Shown piece after piece: positions 12,870-21,551 of a stretch of 64,000 nucleotides of DNA. This DNA comes from Clavibacter sepedonicus (GTDB lineage: Bacteria; Actinomycetota; Actinomycetes; Actinomycetales; Microbacteriaceae), in NCBI RefSeq assembly GCF_000069225.1, contig NC_010407.1:124001-188000 (forward strand). The letters are read 5' to 3'. Numbering within the stretch: the stretch's first letter is position 1; the number at the start of each line of letters is the position of its first letter. A program made the translations under genes and the position numbers. The notes under the pieces were generated by a model. It saw nothing but the letters and a program-made list of their open reading frames with translations, ran no database searches and had not been told where the DNA came from.

Positions 12870-14492
12870 TCAGGCGGACCCCGGCCGCAGGTCGTGTCCG
12901 AGGGCGCGTGCCCGCTCCACGGCCTCGGAGCGCGACCGCGCGTCGAGCTTCCGGTACGCCGTGCGGATGTGCGACTTGACCGTGTTGGGGGAGATGAAGA
13001 GCCGGCCGGCGATCTGCGTCACGGTCAGCCCGTCGGCCAGGCACGCGACGATGATGCGCTCGCGGTCGGTCAGCGGTTCCACCGGGGCGGCCTCCACGCG
13101 CACCTGGCCGGCGCGGACGCCCTCGAGCACCTCGCGCACGTCGGGGTGCTGATCCCGCGCCAGCGCCCGGTCGAGCAGCGCGTGCGATGCCGCGGCGGGG
13201 AACACCGCGAAGGGCCGGAGCACGCCGGTCGACACGGCGTGGAGCGCCGCGCGGTCGAAGGCGTGGTCGCTCCGTGCGTGGTCGCCGAGGCCGTGGTGCG
13301 CGGCCGCGACCACGAGCAGGACGTCGTCGAGGGTGCGACCCGAGTGCGCGTCGCCGAGCGCGAGGCACTCGGCCATCTGCGCGAGGGCGCCGACGTGGTC
13401 GTCGGCCTGCACCCGCAGCCGTCCGGCGATCATGGCCGGGCACGTGGAGTGCTGCGCCGTCGGCTGCAGCATGCGGAGGAGGTCCCACGCCGCGGCGGGC
13501 TGGTCCAGGTGCGCGAGGAGGGACGCCCGCAGCGTGTCGCGCATGGTCGGCATGGGGCCGTGCTCCGCCCAGCCCACGCCGAGGTTGTGCAGCCGACGCA
13601 GGTGCTCGAGCGCATCGAGCCGCAGGCCCCGGATCGCCGCGACCGTCGCCTCCGCGTAGCGGGCGAGCAGCTCCCAGTCGGTGCCGTCGCTCGCGGGACG
13701 GAGGCCCTCGACGATGAGCATCGCGTCGTCCTGCCGCGTCTCGTCGACCGCGATCATCGCGGCGGCGATCTCCGCCGGCGCGAGGAACCCGCTGCGGGAC
13801 AGGGCCGGATCCGCCCCCGGCGACGCGAGGAGCCCGCGGGCGCGCACGACGAGATCGCGCGCCTCCTCGATCTCGCCCAGGCAGTAGGCGAGGTACGCGA
13901 GCGCGCCGCGGCACTCCAGCCGGTCGGCCAGCACGAGGTGCCGCTCGCCCAGGCCCTCCGCGATGCGGAGCTCCTCGCGCGCGCCGACGAAGTCGCCGAG
14001 GTGGGTGAGCACGAGCCCGTGCTGCAGGGCCACGCGGGCCTGGAGGGTGATGCGCTCCTGGAGCGGGATCCCGCGCTCGGTGTCGAGGATCCCGCGCGCC
14101 TCGTCGAGGGAGTCGCGCGCCTCGGCCAGCCGGCCCACCCGGCGGTCGCCCGCGGCGCGGTGCACGAGGACCGCGGCGCGCGTCGGGGCGCCGGGCGCGG
14201 GATCCGCGGTGAGCAGGAGGTCGAGCGCGGAGCGGTAGGCGATCGACGCCCGCCGGTCGGATGCGACCGCGCCGCGGTACGTGGCGGCCATGCCGGTGAC
14301 GAGCCAGACGTCGTCCTCCCACCGCTCGGGGTCGAGCCGGTCGTAAAGGGCGCGGATGCGGTCGGAGTGGAGGTCGACGTGCAGCGGCCATCCGTCGGCG
14401 AGGAGGGTCGCCGCCTGCGCGTCGGCGCCGCCGTCCAGCGCGTCGCCGATCGCGCGCTCGAGGCCGTCGATGGTCGGCGCGTCGCTCATCAT
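12870..14492 (-). CDS. LuxR-family transcriptional regulator with TPR-like helical region
   Basis: About 540 residues, read leftward from the tandem ATG pair at 14492/14489 (MMSDAPTIDGL). The C-terminus is a clear LuxR/GerE HTH: LTDRERIIVACLADGLTVTQIAGRLFISPNTVKSHIRTAYRKLDARSR at about 475-525. The N-terminal 450 residues are helical, with repeated Ala/Leu/Arg-rich pairs resembling the TPR part of MalT-type regulators. There is no Walker A motif, so this is a MalT/LAL-like protein without its ATPase module. The effector is unknown. It is divergent from the MarR gene, with about 157 bp between starts. The frame is open further upstream, so the start is not certain. Confidence 0.8.
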   Translation of the reverse strand: MMSDAPTIDGLERAIGDALDGGADAQAATLLADGWPLHVDLHSDRIRALYDRLDPERWEDDVWLVTGMAATYRGAVASDRRASIAYRSALDLLLTADPAPGAPTRAAVLVHRAAGDRRVGRLAEARDSLDEARGILDTERGIPLQERITLQARVALQHGLVLTHLGDFVGAREELRIAEGLGERHLVLADRLECRGALAYLAYCLGEIEEARDLVVRARGLLASPGADPALSRSGFLAPAEIAAAMIAVDETRQDDAMLIVEGLRPASDGTDWELLARYAEATVAAIRGLRLDALEHLRRLHNLGVGWAEHGPMPTMRDTLRASLLAHLDQPAAAWDLLRMLQPTAQHSTCPAMIAGRLRVQADDHVGALAQMAECLALGDAHSGRTLDDVLLVVAAAHHGLGDHARSDHAFDRAALHAVSTGVLRPFAVFPAAASHALLDRALARDQHPDVREVLEGVRAGQVRVEAAPVEPLTDRERIIVACLADGLTVTQIAGRLFISPNTVKSHIRTAYRKLDARSRSEAVERARALGHDLRPGSA

Positions 14493-14614
14493 GGCCCCCC
14501 GGCGCGGGTTCCCCGGGGGCGGGCTGCCAGCGTGGCTCCACGCTACGTCCCGGCGGGCGTCCGGGTCGAGGTGCCCGCGGTCACCTTCCGTTCGCGGACA
14601 TCGTGACGGGGGAT

Positions 14615-14650
14615 GCGACATACGCATAGCCTGGCTATATGATTGGGGCA
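14615..14650 (+). promoter_or_regulatory. Leaderless promoter and operator of the marR gene
   Basis: GCGACA (14615-14620), a 17-bp spacer, then TATGAT (14638-14643). The expected start of transcription, seven bases on, is the A of the ATG at 14650, so the mRNA is predicted to be leaderless. The spacer holds a perfect inverted repeat, ATAGCC-T-GGCTAT (14626-14638). A repressor dimer there would cover the promoter, consistent with MarR autoregulation. Confidence 0.65.
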
Positions 14651-15099
14651 TGACCGATCACGACCTGCGCACCCTGCTGGGCGACCTGGTGACCGCCGGG
14701 CACCGCCTCACGCGCCTCGCCGCGCACGAGGTCGGCGGCTCGAGCTCGCCCGCCGTCTGGCGGACCCTGTCCGTGCTGGTGACGTGGCCCGGCGGGATGC
14801 GCCTCGGCGTGCTCGCCGAGCGCAGCCGGGTCTCGCAGCCCACGACCACCAAGATCGTCCGCTCGCTCGTCGGCCAGGGCTGGATCGCGCAGGTGACGGA
14901 CCCGTCCGACGCGCGCGCGTCCCTGCTCGAGATCACGCCGGCCGGCCGCGCCGCGCTCGACGACTGGCGCGACCGCCTGGCCACCGCGCTCGTGCCGCGC
15001 TTCGCCGACCTCCCGGCCGACGACGTGGCCGTGCTCGCGCGGGCCGTCGAGGTGGTCATGTCGCGCATCGACGGCGCCCCGGCTTCCGCGCGCGACTGA
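14650..15099 (+). CDS. MarR-family transcriptional regulator
   Basis: 149 residues from ATG 14650. The winged-helix core is visible as LGVLAERSRVSQPTTTKIVRSLVGQGWIAQVTDPSDARASLLEITPAGRAALDDW, the usual MarR recognition helix plus DxRxxxxxxT wing. No redox cysteines are present, so ligand sensing is more likely. The gene is followed 92 bp later by an MFS exporter. The pair is inferred to be a drug/phenolic-responsive efflux unit in which the repressor controls both. Its predicted leaderless promoter carries a palindrome. Confidence 0.92.
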   Translation: MTDHDLRTLLGDLVTAGHRLTRLAAHEVGGSSSPAVWRTLSVLVTWPGGMRLGVLAERSRVSQPTTTKIVRSLVGQGWIAQVTDPSDARASLLEITPAGRAALDDWRDRLATALVPRFADLPADDVAVLARAVEVVMSRIDGAPASARD

Positions 15100-15191
15100 C
15101 CGCGGTCGCCCGTCGGCACCGCCAGGCACCGCGCCCCACCGCACCACCCACCCATCCATCCGCACCGATCCCAGGAGGCGACACCGCACCC

Positions 15192-16424
15192 GTGTCCACC
15201 CAGCAGCACGCGTCGTTCCGCGACATCTTCCGCCAGCCCCGTTCCGTCTTCGCCGTCGCCTTCGCGTGCGTCATCGCGTTCATGGGCATCGGGCTCGTCG
15301 ACCCGATCCTCCCCGCCATCGCCTCGAGCCTCGACGCCACCGCCACCGAGGCCGAGCTGCTCTTCACGAGCTACCTGCTCGTCACCGGGCTCGCGATGCT
15401 CATCACCAGCTGGATCTCCAGCCGCATCGGCGCCAAGCGCACCCTCCTCATCGGCCTCGCGATCATCGTGGTCTTCGCCGCGGCGGCCGGCCTCTCGCAG
15501 GACGTGGAGCAGGTCATCGGCTTCCGCGCCGGCTGGGGCCTCGGCAACGCGCTCTTCATCTCGACCGCGCTCGCGACCATCGTCGGATCCGCGTCCGGCG
15601 GCACCGCGTCCGCGATCATGCTCTACGAGGCGGCGCTCGGCCTCGGCATCGCGATCGGCCCGCTGCTCGGCGGCCTCCTCGGCAGCTGGAGCTGGCGCGG
15701 TCCGTTCTTCGGCACCGCGACGCTCATGGCCGTCGGCTTCGTCGCGATCCTCGCCCTGCTCGGGAAGGACGACGCGCCCCGCGCGCCCATGCGCCTGTCC
15801 GCCCCGCTGCGCGCGCTCCGTACCCCGGCCCTCGCGGTGCTCGCCGCGGCCGCGCTGTTCTACAACATCGGCTTCTTCGAGCTGCTCGCCTACACGCCGT
15901 TCCCGCTGGGCTTCGACGCCATCGGCCTGGGGCTCACCTTCTTCGGCTGGGGCGTGGGCCTCGCGATCACCTCGGTGCTCGTGGCGCCGCTCCTCACCCG
16001 GCGCATGGCGCGCACCTCGGTCCTCCGGCTCATGCTCCCGCTCCTCGCGGTCGATCTCGCGGCGGCCGGCCTCGTGGTCCGCTCGGCGGCCGGCCTCGTG
16101 ACCTGCGTGATCGTCGGCGGCCTGCTCCTCGGCGTCCTCAACACCGTGCTCACCGAGTGCGTGATGGAGGCCACCGACCACCCGCGGAGCGTCGCGTCCT
16201 CCGCCTACTCGTCGGTGCGGTTCCTCGGCGGTGCCATCGCCCCGCCCGCCGCGACCGAGCTCGCGAACCTCTTCTCGGACGCGACGCCCTACTACGCCGC
16301 GGCTGGATCCGTGCTCGTCGCCCTCGTCATCGTGGTCGCCGGACACCGCTGGCTGCGCTGCGTCGACGCCGAGCCGGTCGATGCCCTCGAGGAGGCGCAG
16401 GCGGTCACGGCGGGGGACGCCTGA
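15192..16424 (+). CDS. MFS drug exporter
   Basis: 410 residues from GTG 15192, with AGGAGG at 15173-15178. Twelve hydrophobic segments are apparent. The first helix contains VDPILPAIASSLDA, followed by a motif A-like loop, SWISSRIGAKRTLLIGL, between helices 2 and 3. The segment ALGLGIAIGPLLGGLLGSWSWRGPF is the motif C of drug/proton antiporters, indicating export. No signal peptide is present. It is adjacent to and co-oriented with marR, so it is probably the regulated pump. The substrate is unknown. Confidence 0.9.
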   Translation: MSTQQHASFRDIFRQPRSVFAVAFACVIAFMGIGLVDPILPAIASSLDATATEAELLFTSYLLVTGLAMLITSWISSRIGAKRTLLIGLAIIVVFAAAAGLSQDVEQVIGFRAGWGLGNALFISTALATIVGSASGGTASAIMLYEAALGLGIAIGPLLGGLLGSWSWRGPFFGTATLMAVGFVAILALLGKDDAPRAPMRLSAPLRALRTPALAVLAAAALFYNIGFFELLAYTPFPLGFDAIGLGLTFFGWGVGLAITSVLVAPLLTRRMARTSVLRLMLPLLAVDLAAAGLVVRSAAGLVTCVIVGGLLLGVLNTVLTECVMEATDHPRSVASSAYSSVRFLGGAIAPPAATELANLFSDATPYYAAAGSVLVALVIVVAGHRWLRCVDAEPVDALEEAQAVTAGDA

Positions 16425-16478
16425 CCCGCGGTCCCCGCATCCCCGGCGCCTTCGCCCCGCCCTCGATCCCGCCCGCCC

Positions 16479-17498
16479 TCACGGCGCCGGCGGGGCCGGG
16501 GGCGCCGTCGTGCTCGAGCGCGCCTGGAAGTCGACGGGCAGCGTCACGGCGCGCTCGGCCGCGCCCTCCGGCGCGAGCCCCTCCAACACCATGCCCACGG
16601 CGGCCCGCCCCTGCGTCCGCGGGTGCTGCTCGACCGTCGTCAGGCCGAACAATGGCGCGAGCGCGTGCCCGTCGATCCCGGCGACCGAGAGCTCGGCGGG
16701 CACGGCGATGCCCAGCTGCCTGGCCGCGAGGATCGTCCCGATGGCGATCTCGTCGGAGGCCGCGAAGACCGCCGTCGGCCGGGTCCGCGGATCCGCGAGC
16801 AGCGCCATGGCCGAGCGGAAGCCGCCGTCGATCGTGAACTCCGCCGTGGCGAACCGGGCCTCGAGGCCGCGAGGATCCGCGTCGATCGCCGCCCGGTAGC
16901 CGGCCAGCCGCTTCGCGTGCACGAAGAACGCCATCTGCGCGTGCAGATCGCCGCCGAGGTGCACGACGCGCGCGTGCCCGAGGCTCAGGAGGTGCTCCGT
17001 GGCGAGGCGGGCCGCGGCCTCGTCGTCGATGCTCAGCGTGCTCATGCCCTCGACCGGGCCGCCGATCCCGACGAGCGGCTTGTCGAGCGCGCGGAGCCGC
17101 ACGACCTCCGCGGGCGTGAGCGCGACGCTCACCGCGATGACCGCATCCACGCGCTTGCGCACGAGGAAGTACTCGAAGACCTTCCGGCGCTGCTCGGGAT
17201 CCGCGGTGAGGCGGTACAGCGTGAGGTCGTAGTCGGCCTCGATCAGCGCCTCCTCGATCCCCTCGAGCAGCTCCGCGAAGAACCAGCGGTTGATGAACGG
17301 CATGACGACGCCCACGTTCTTCGACTGGCCGGTCACGAGGCTCGACGCGTTCGAGGAGACGACGTACCCGATCTCCGCGGCGGCATCGGAGACGCGGGTG
17401 CGCGTCGCGGGGGAGACGTAGCCGCGGCCGCTGAGCGCGCGCGACGCGGTGGCCTTGGAGACCCCGGCCAGCCGGGCGACGTCGGCGATGGCGCTCAT
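16479..17498 (-). CDS. LacI-family transcriptional regulator
   Basis: 339 residues read leftward. ATG 17498 is preferred over the ATG five codons upstream because AGGGAG lies at the right distance before it. The N-terminal HTH IADVARLAGVSKATASRALSGRGYVSPATR is followed by a hinge and a periplasmic-binding-protein-like sensor domain with AVFAASDEIAIGTILAARQLGIAVPAELSVAGIDG. It is divergent from an alpha-glucoside-type ABC uptake operon. The intergenic region contains two palindromes of the type bound by LacI proteins. It is inferred to repress that operon in the absence of sugar. Confidence 0.93.
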   Translation of the reverse strand: MSAIADVARLAGVSKATASRALSGRGYVSPATRTRVSDAAAEIGYVVSSNASSLVTGQSKNVGVVMPFINRWFFAELLEGIEEALIEADYDLTLYRLTADPEQRRKVFEYFLVRKRVDAVIAVSVALTPAEVVRLRALDKPLVGIGGPVEGMSTLSIDDEAAARLATEHLLSLGHARVVHLGGDLHAQMAFFVHAKRLAGYRAAIDADPRGLEARFATAEFTIDGGFRSAMALLADPRTRPTAVFAASDEIAIGTILAARQLGIAVPAELSVAGIDGHALAPLFGLTTVEQHPRTQGRAAVGMVLEGLAPEGAAERAVTLPVDFQARSSTTAPPAPPAP

Positions 17499-17811
17499 CG
17501 CGCTCCCTCTCATCGGGACCCGCGGCGCCTCGTCGCGCCGGACGCGCGCGCCCTGGAAGCGGTTCCAGGATGCGCGGGGGCCGGTTCCGATGATGGACCA
17601 TCCGCGGGGGGCGCGCCTACCGCGCCGCCACGAGGGAGACCGTTTCGTTATCCCCGCCGCCTTGCCGTGGGCTGCGACCTCCCCTACGTTGACCTGTGGA
17701 ACCGGTTCCTCATTCGGGGAGAGGTTTCAGGCGACGGCGCCTCACCCGCCGACGCACGCAGGACAGGACGGCGGGGCGGACCCGCATCCACTCGATGAAG
17801 AGGAGACGCAC
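17499..17811 (+). promoter_or_regulatory. Divergent regulatory region with two LacI-type operators
   Basis: This 313-bp gap has no gene. It contains an 18-bp palindrome, CCTGGAA-GCGG-TTCCAGG (17552-17569), about 55 bp upstream of the lacI start. A second perfect palindrome, GGAACCGGTTCC (17698-17709), lies about 103 bp before the transporter start. A TTGACC hexamer (17689-17694) lies just before the second one, as expected for a repressed -35 region. Both share the GGAA...TTCC half-sites. AGGAG (17801-17805) is the ribosome site of the next gene. Confidence 0.65.
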
Positions 17812-19176
17812 ATGGGCCACGCCCTATTCCGACGTCGCTTCGCGGCACCCCTCGCAGCGGTCGGCATCGCCGGCCTCGCGCTCACGGGCTGCACGGGCGA
17901 CATCGCGGCCGAGGACGCCGCGGACACCGACTGCTCGCCGTACTCGTCGTACGGCACGTTCCAGGGGAGCCCCGAGGTCAGCATCGGTGGCACCATCCAG
18001 GACGACGAGGCCGACCGGCTCGTCGAATCCTGGAAGGACTTCGAGACCTGCACGGGCATCAAGGTGAACTACCAGGGCACCAAGGAGTTCGAGGCGCAGA
18101 TCGCGGTGCTCGCCGAGGGGCAGTCGGCCCCCGACATCGGCATCATCCCGCAGCCCGGCCTCTTCAACGTGCTCGCCACCAAGGGCTACCTGCAGCCGGC
18201 GCCCGCCGCCGTCGAGGAGAACGTCGACAAGAACTGGTCCACCGACTGGAAGGGCTACGGCACGGTCGACGGCAAGTTCATCGGCGCGCCGCTCATGGCG
18301 AGCGTCAAGGGCTACGTCTGGTACTCACCGGCCGAGTTCAAGGAAAAGGGCTACGAGATCCCGAAGTCCACCGCAGAGCTCATGGACCTCACCAAGAAGA
18401 TCGCCGACGAGGGCGACCACAAGCCCTGGTGCGCCGGCATCGGCTCCGGCGACGCCACCGGCTGGCCCGGCACCGACTGGGTCGAGAGCTTCGTCATCCG
18501 CCAGTCCGGCGCCGAGACCTACGACAAGTGGGTCACGCACCAGATCCCGTTCAACGACCCGGCCATCGTCAAGGCGTTCGACGCCGCGGGCGAGATATTC
18601 AAGAACCCGGACTACGTCAACGGCGGCCTGGGCGACGTCTCGTCGATCATCTCTACGGAGTTCGGGGACGCAGGCCTCCCGCTCCTCGACGGGAAGTGCT
18701 CGCTGCACCTCCAGGCGTCGTTCTACGAAGGCTTCTGGAAGAAGGCCGACGGTACCGACGCGAAGGTCTCACCCGACGGCGACGTGTACGCGTTCCTCCT
18801 CCCGCAGACGAACGAGGGCGACGCGACGACGGTCACCGGCGGCGGCGAACTGGTCGGCGCGTTCAGGTCAAGCGACGAGATCACGGCGGTGCTCTCCTAC
18901 CTCTCGAGCGACACCTGGGCGAACAACCGCGTGAAGCTGGGCGGCGTCATCAGCGCGAACAAGGGGCTCGACCCCGCGAACGCGTCGAGCGACATCCTGA
19001 AGCAGAGCATCAAGATCCTGCAGGACCCGAACGCCACGTTCCGCTTCGACGGCTCGGACCTCATGCCCGGCGCGGTCGGCACCGACTCCTTCTGGAAGGG
19101 GATCGTCGGCTGGCTGAGCGGCGACTCGACCCAGAAGACGGTCGACGCCATCGAGTCGAGCTGGCCCGCGTCCTGA
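17812..19176 (+). CDS. Sugar ABC transporter substrate-binding lipoprotein (AglE-like)
   Basis: 454 residues from ATG 17812. The lipoprotein signal peptide has lipobox LTGC at about residues 22-25 (ALTGCTGD). The mature part is a large family 1 solute-binding protein with VSIGGTIQDDEADRLVESWKDF and the GNW/FYEGFWK-type ligand-binding segments. Size and context match the alpha-glucoside binding proteins (AglE type). It captures sugar at the outer face of the membrane for the two permeases encoded next. A strong hairpin (19245-19276) separates it from them, a usual way of keeping binding protein in excess. Confidence 0.9.
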   Translation: MGHALFRRRFAAPLAAVGIAGLALTGCTGDIAAEDAADTDCSPYSSYGTFQGSPEVSIGGTIQDDEADRLVESWKDFETCTGIKVNYQGTKEFEAQIAVLAEGQSAPDIGIIPQPGLFNVLATKGYLQPAPAAVEENVDKNWSTDWKGYGTVDGKFIGAPLMASVKGYVWYSPAEFKEKGYEIPKSTAELMDLTKKIADEGDHKPWCAGIGSGDATGWPGTDWVESFVIRQSGAETYDKWVTHQIPFNDPAIVKAFDAAGEIFKNPDYVNGGLGDVSSIISTEFGDAGLPLLDGKCSLHLQASFYEGFWKKADGTDAKVSPDGDVYAFLLPQTNEGDATTVTGGGELVGAFRSSDEITAVLSYLSSDTWANNRVKLGGVISANKGLDPANASSDILKQSIKILQDPNATFRFDGSDLMPGAVGTDSFWKGIVGWLSGDSTQKTVDAIESSWPAS

Positions 19177-19244
19177 TCGACGCAGGCTGATCCACCGCCG
19201 GCCCTGATCGGGTCGGCACCCGGGCCGGCAGCCGTGCCGCCCCT

Positions 19245-19276
19245 GCGGGGCCGCCGCGAACGCGCGGCGGCCCCGC
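19245..19276 (+). terminator. Intra-operon hairpin between binding-protein and permease genes
   Basis: A perfect 14-bp stem: GCGGGGCCGCCGCG (19245-19258) pairs with CGCGGCGGCCCCGC (19263-19276) across an AACG loop. It lies inside a same-strand operon, so it more likely stabilises the upstream mRNA or causes partial termination than ends the operon. Confidence 0.6.
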
Positions 19277-19311
19277 TCCCACATCCCTCCGACCCGAAGG
19301 GCGAGACGTCC

Positions 19312-20283
19312 ATGACGACCGCTGATCTGATCGGCAAGATCCTCCAGGTGGTGGTGGCGCTCGCCGTCTTCGCCGTGGTGATCGGGCTGATGCTCTTCCT
19401 CATCGACAAGGCGCCGAAGCGCGGCAAGGACTGGGTGCAGCTGGGTGCCTTCGTGCTCCCCGCGCTGATCCTGCTCGCCGTCGGCCTCATCTACCCCGCG
19501 TTCCGCACGACCCTGCTCGCGTTCCGCGACAACACGGGGGAGTGGGCCGGGTTCGACAACTTCGTCTGGATGTTCACCCAGCCGGCCGCGCTCCGCACGC
19601 TGCTCAACACCATCATCTGGGTGGTCTTCGTGCCGCTGCTGTCGACCGCCATCGGCCTCGCCTACGCGGTCTTCATCGACAAGTCGCGCGGCGAGAAGTA
19701 CTTCAAGGCCCTGGTCTTCATGCCCATGGCGATCTCCTTCGTCGGCGCGGGCATCATCTGGCGCTTCGTCTACGACTACAAGTCGGGCGACAACGCGCAG
19801 ATCGGCCTGCTCAACCAGATCCTCGTCTGGACGGGCCAGGAGCCCGTGCAGTGGCTGCAGACGTCGCCCATCAACACGGCGCTGCTCATCATCGTGATGA
19901 TCTGGATCCAGACCGGCTTCGCCATGGTCGTGCTCTCCGCGAGCATCAAAGGCGTGCCGACCGAGCAGATCGAGGCCGCGCAGCTCGACGGCACCAACGC
20001 CTGGCAGCGCTTCACCAACGTGACGCTCCCCGGGATCCGCGGGTCGCTCGTCGTGGTGGTCACGACCATCTCCATCGCGACGCTCAAGGTGTTCGACATC
20101 GTCCGCACCATGACCGCGGGCAACTTCGACACGAGCGTCATCGCCAACGAGATGTACACGCAGGCGTTCCGCGCCGGCGAGCAGGGCCGCGGCTCCGCGC
20201 TCGCGATCGTGCTGTTCCTCATGGTGCTGCCGATCGTCATCTACAACGTCCGCGTCATGAGCAAGCAGAGGGAGATCCGATGA
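19312..20283 (+). CDS. Sugar ABC transporter permease (AglF-like)
   Basis: 323 residues from ATG 19312. Six to seven hydrophobic segments are apparent. The coupling (EAA) loop reads EQIEAAQLDGTNAWQRFTNVTLPGIRGSL, which docks the ATPase. MalF-like permease of the carbohydrate uptake family 1. Its stop overlaps the start of the second permease (ATGA), so the two are made in equal amounts and form the membrane channel. Sequence layout agrees with AglF of alpha-glucoside systems. No ATPase gene is found in the operon. Confidence 0.92.
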   Translation: MTTADLIGKILQVVVALAVFAVVIGLMLFLIDKAPKRGKDWVQLGAFVLPALILLAVGLIYPAFRTTLLAFRDNTGEWAGFDNFVWMFTQPAALRTLLNTIIWVVFVPLLSTAIGLAYAVFIDKSRGEKYFKALVFMPMAISFVGAGIIWRFVYDYKSGDNAQIGLLNQILVWTGQEPVQWLQTSPINTALLIIVMIWIQTGFAMVVLSASIKGVPTEQIEAAQLDGTNAWQRFTNVTLPGIRGSLVVVVTTISIATLKVFDIVRTMTAGNFDTSVIANEMYTQAFRAGEQGRGSALAIVLFLMVLPIVIYNVRVMSKQREIR

Positions 20284-21269
20284 GCGTCGCACCCGCCGAC
20301 CTGCCCGTCGCCGACCGGGGGACGCGTCGCGGCACCATCGAGCAGGCCGCCTCGGTCGGCGCGAAGAGCCGCCGCGTCAAGAACCGGCTCACCTCGCGTC
20401 GAGCCACGCTCGCCGCGCTGATCATCGCGGTGCTCTGGACGCTGCCGACCTTCGGCCTGTTCGTCTCGTCGTTCCGCCCGGCCGGCCTCATCCAGACCAC
20501 GGGCTGGTGGACGATCTTCCAGAACCCGGGCTTCACGCTCGACAACTACCAGGACGTGCTGCTCTCCACCTCACAGTCGTCGCCGCAGCTGGGCTCGTAC
20601 TTCGTGAACTCGCTCGCCATCGCGATCCCGGCGACGCTGTTCCCGCTCGTCATCGCGTCCATGGCCGCGTACGCGTTCGCGTGGATCAAGTTCAAGGGCT
20701 CGAACTTCCTGTTCGTGCTGATCTTCGCGCTGCAGATCGTGCCGCTGCAGATGGCGCTCATCCCGCTGCTGCAGATGTTCACCCGCACCCTGCGCCCGCT
20801 GCAGGAGGCCGTGCACGGCGTGATCCCGCTCATCCCCGAGCAGGGCTACCTGCCCGTGTGGGTCGCGCACACGATCTTCGCGCTGCCGCTGGCCATCTTC
20901 CTGCTGCACAACTTCATCTCGGAGATCCCGGGCGAGGTCATCGAGGCGGCCCGTGTCGACGGCGCGAGCCACGGCCAGGTGTTCTTCCGCATCGTGCTGC
21001 CGCTCGCGCTCCCGGCCATCGCGTCCTTCGCGATCTTCCAGTTCCTCTGGGTCTGGAACGACCTCCTGGTGGCGCTGATCTTCTCGGGCGGCACCCCGGA
21101 CGTCGCCCCGCTCACGCAGCGGCTGGCGGAGCTCACGGGAACGCGCGGGCAGGACTGGCAGCGGCTCACGGCAGCCGCGTTCGTGTCGCTGATCGTCCCG
21201 CTCATCGTGTTCTTCAGCCTCCAGCGGTACTTCGTGCGGGGGCTCCTGGCGGGATCCACGAAGGGCTGA
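20280..21269 (+). CDS. Sugar ABC transporter permease (AglG-like)
   Basis: 329 residues from ATG 20280 (overlap with the preceding stop). A basic cytoplasmic N-terminus (SRRVKNRLTSRRATL) precedes six predicted helices. The EAA loop is GEVIEAARVDGASHGQVFFRIVLPLALPAI. MalG-like permease paired with the upstream MalF-like one. The periplasmic loop between helices 3 and 4 is long (TRTLRPLQEAVHGVIPLIPEQGYLPV), as in AglG. The operon ends here. Energy is presumably supplied by a shared MsiK/MsmK-type ATPase encoded elsewhere. Confidence 0.92.
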   Translation: MSVAPADLPVADRGTRRGTIEQAASVGAKSRRVKNRLTSRRATLAALIIAVLWTLPTFGLFVSSFRPAGLIQTTGWWTIFQNPGFTLDNYQDVLLSTSQSSPQLGSYFVNSLAIAIPATLFPLVIASMAAYAFAWIKFKGSNFLFVLIFALQIVPLQMALIPLLQMFTRTLRPLQEAVHGVIPLIPEQGYLPVWVAHTIFALPLAIFLLHNFISEIPGEVIEAARVDGASHGQVFFRIVLPLALPAIASFAIFQFLWVWNDLLVALIFSGGTPDVAPLTQRLAELTGTRGQDWQRLTAAAFVSLIVPLIVFFSLQRYFVRGLLAGSTKG

Positions 21270-21287
21270 TCCGCGCTCGTCCCATCC

Positions 21288-21321
21288 GGCCCGGTCGTCC
21301 GCGTGCGCGGGCGGCCGGGCC
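21288..21321 (+). terminator. Terminator hairpin after the sugar transporter operon
   Basis: GGCCCGG (21288-21294) pairs with CCGGGCC (21315-21321), with additional inner GC pairing (CCGC/GCGG). It is located 18 bases after the permease stop. Confidence 0.65.
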
Positions 21322-21551
21322 GTCGTCGTGCCGGGCGCCGGCGTGGTCGGGAGAGATCCCCCACGGGCGTAAAATCGCCGGAATGACGAGGATGGGCGAC
21401 ATCGCCGCGGGCGGCGGGATGCGCGGAGGCGGCGGACGCCGAGGCCCAGCGCCGGGCCAACGCCGAGGCGCCGCGCGTCGAGAACCTGCTCGGCCGGATC
21501 GCGGAGCTGTTCCGTCCGCACCGCCGCGCGCTGGCCCTCACGATCGCGCTC

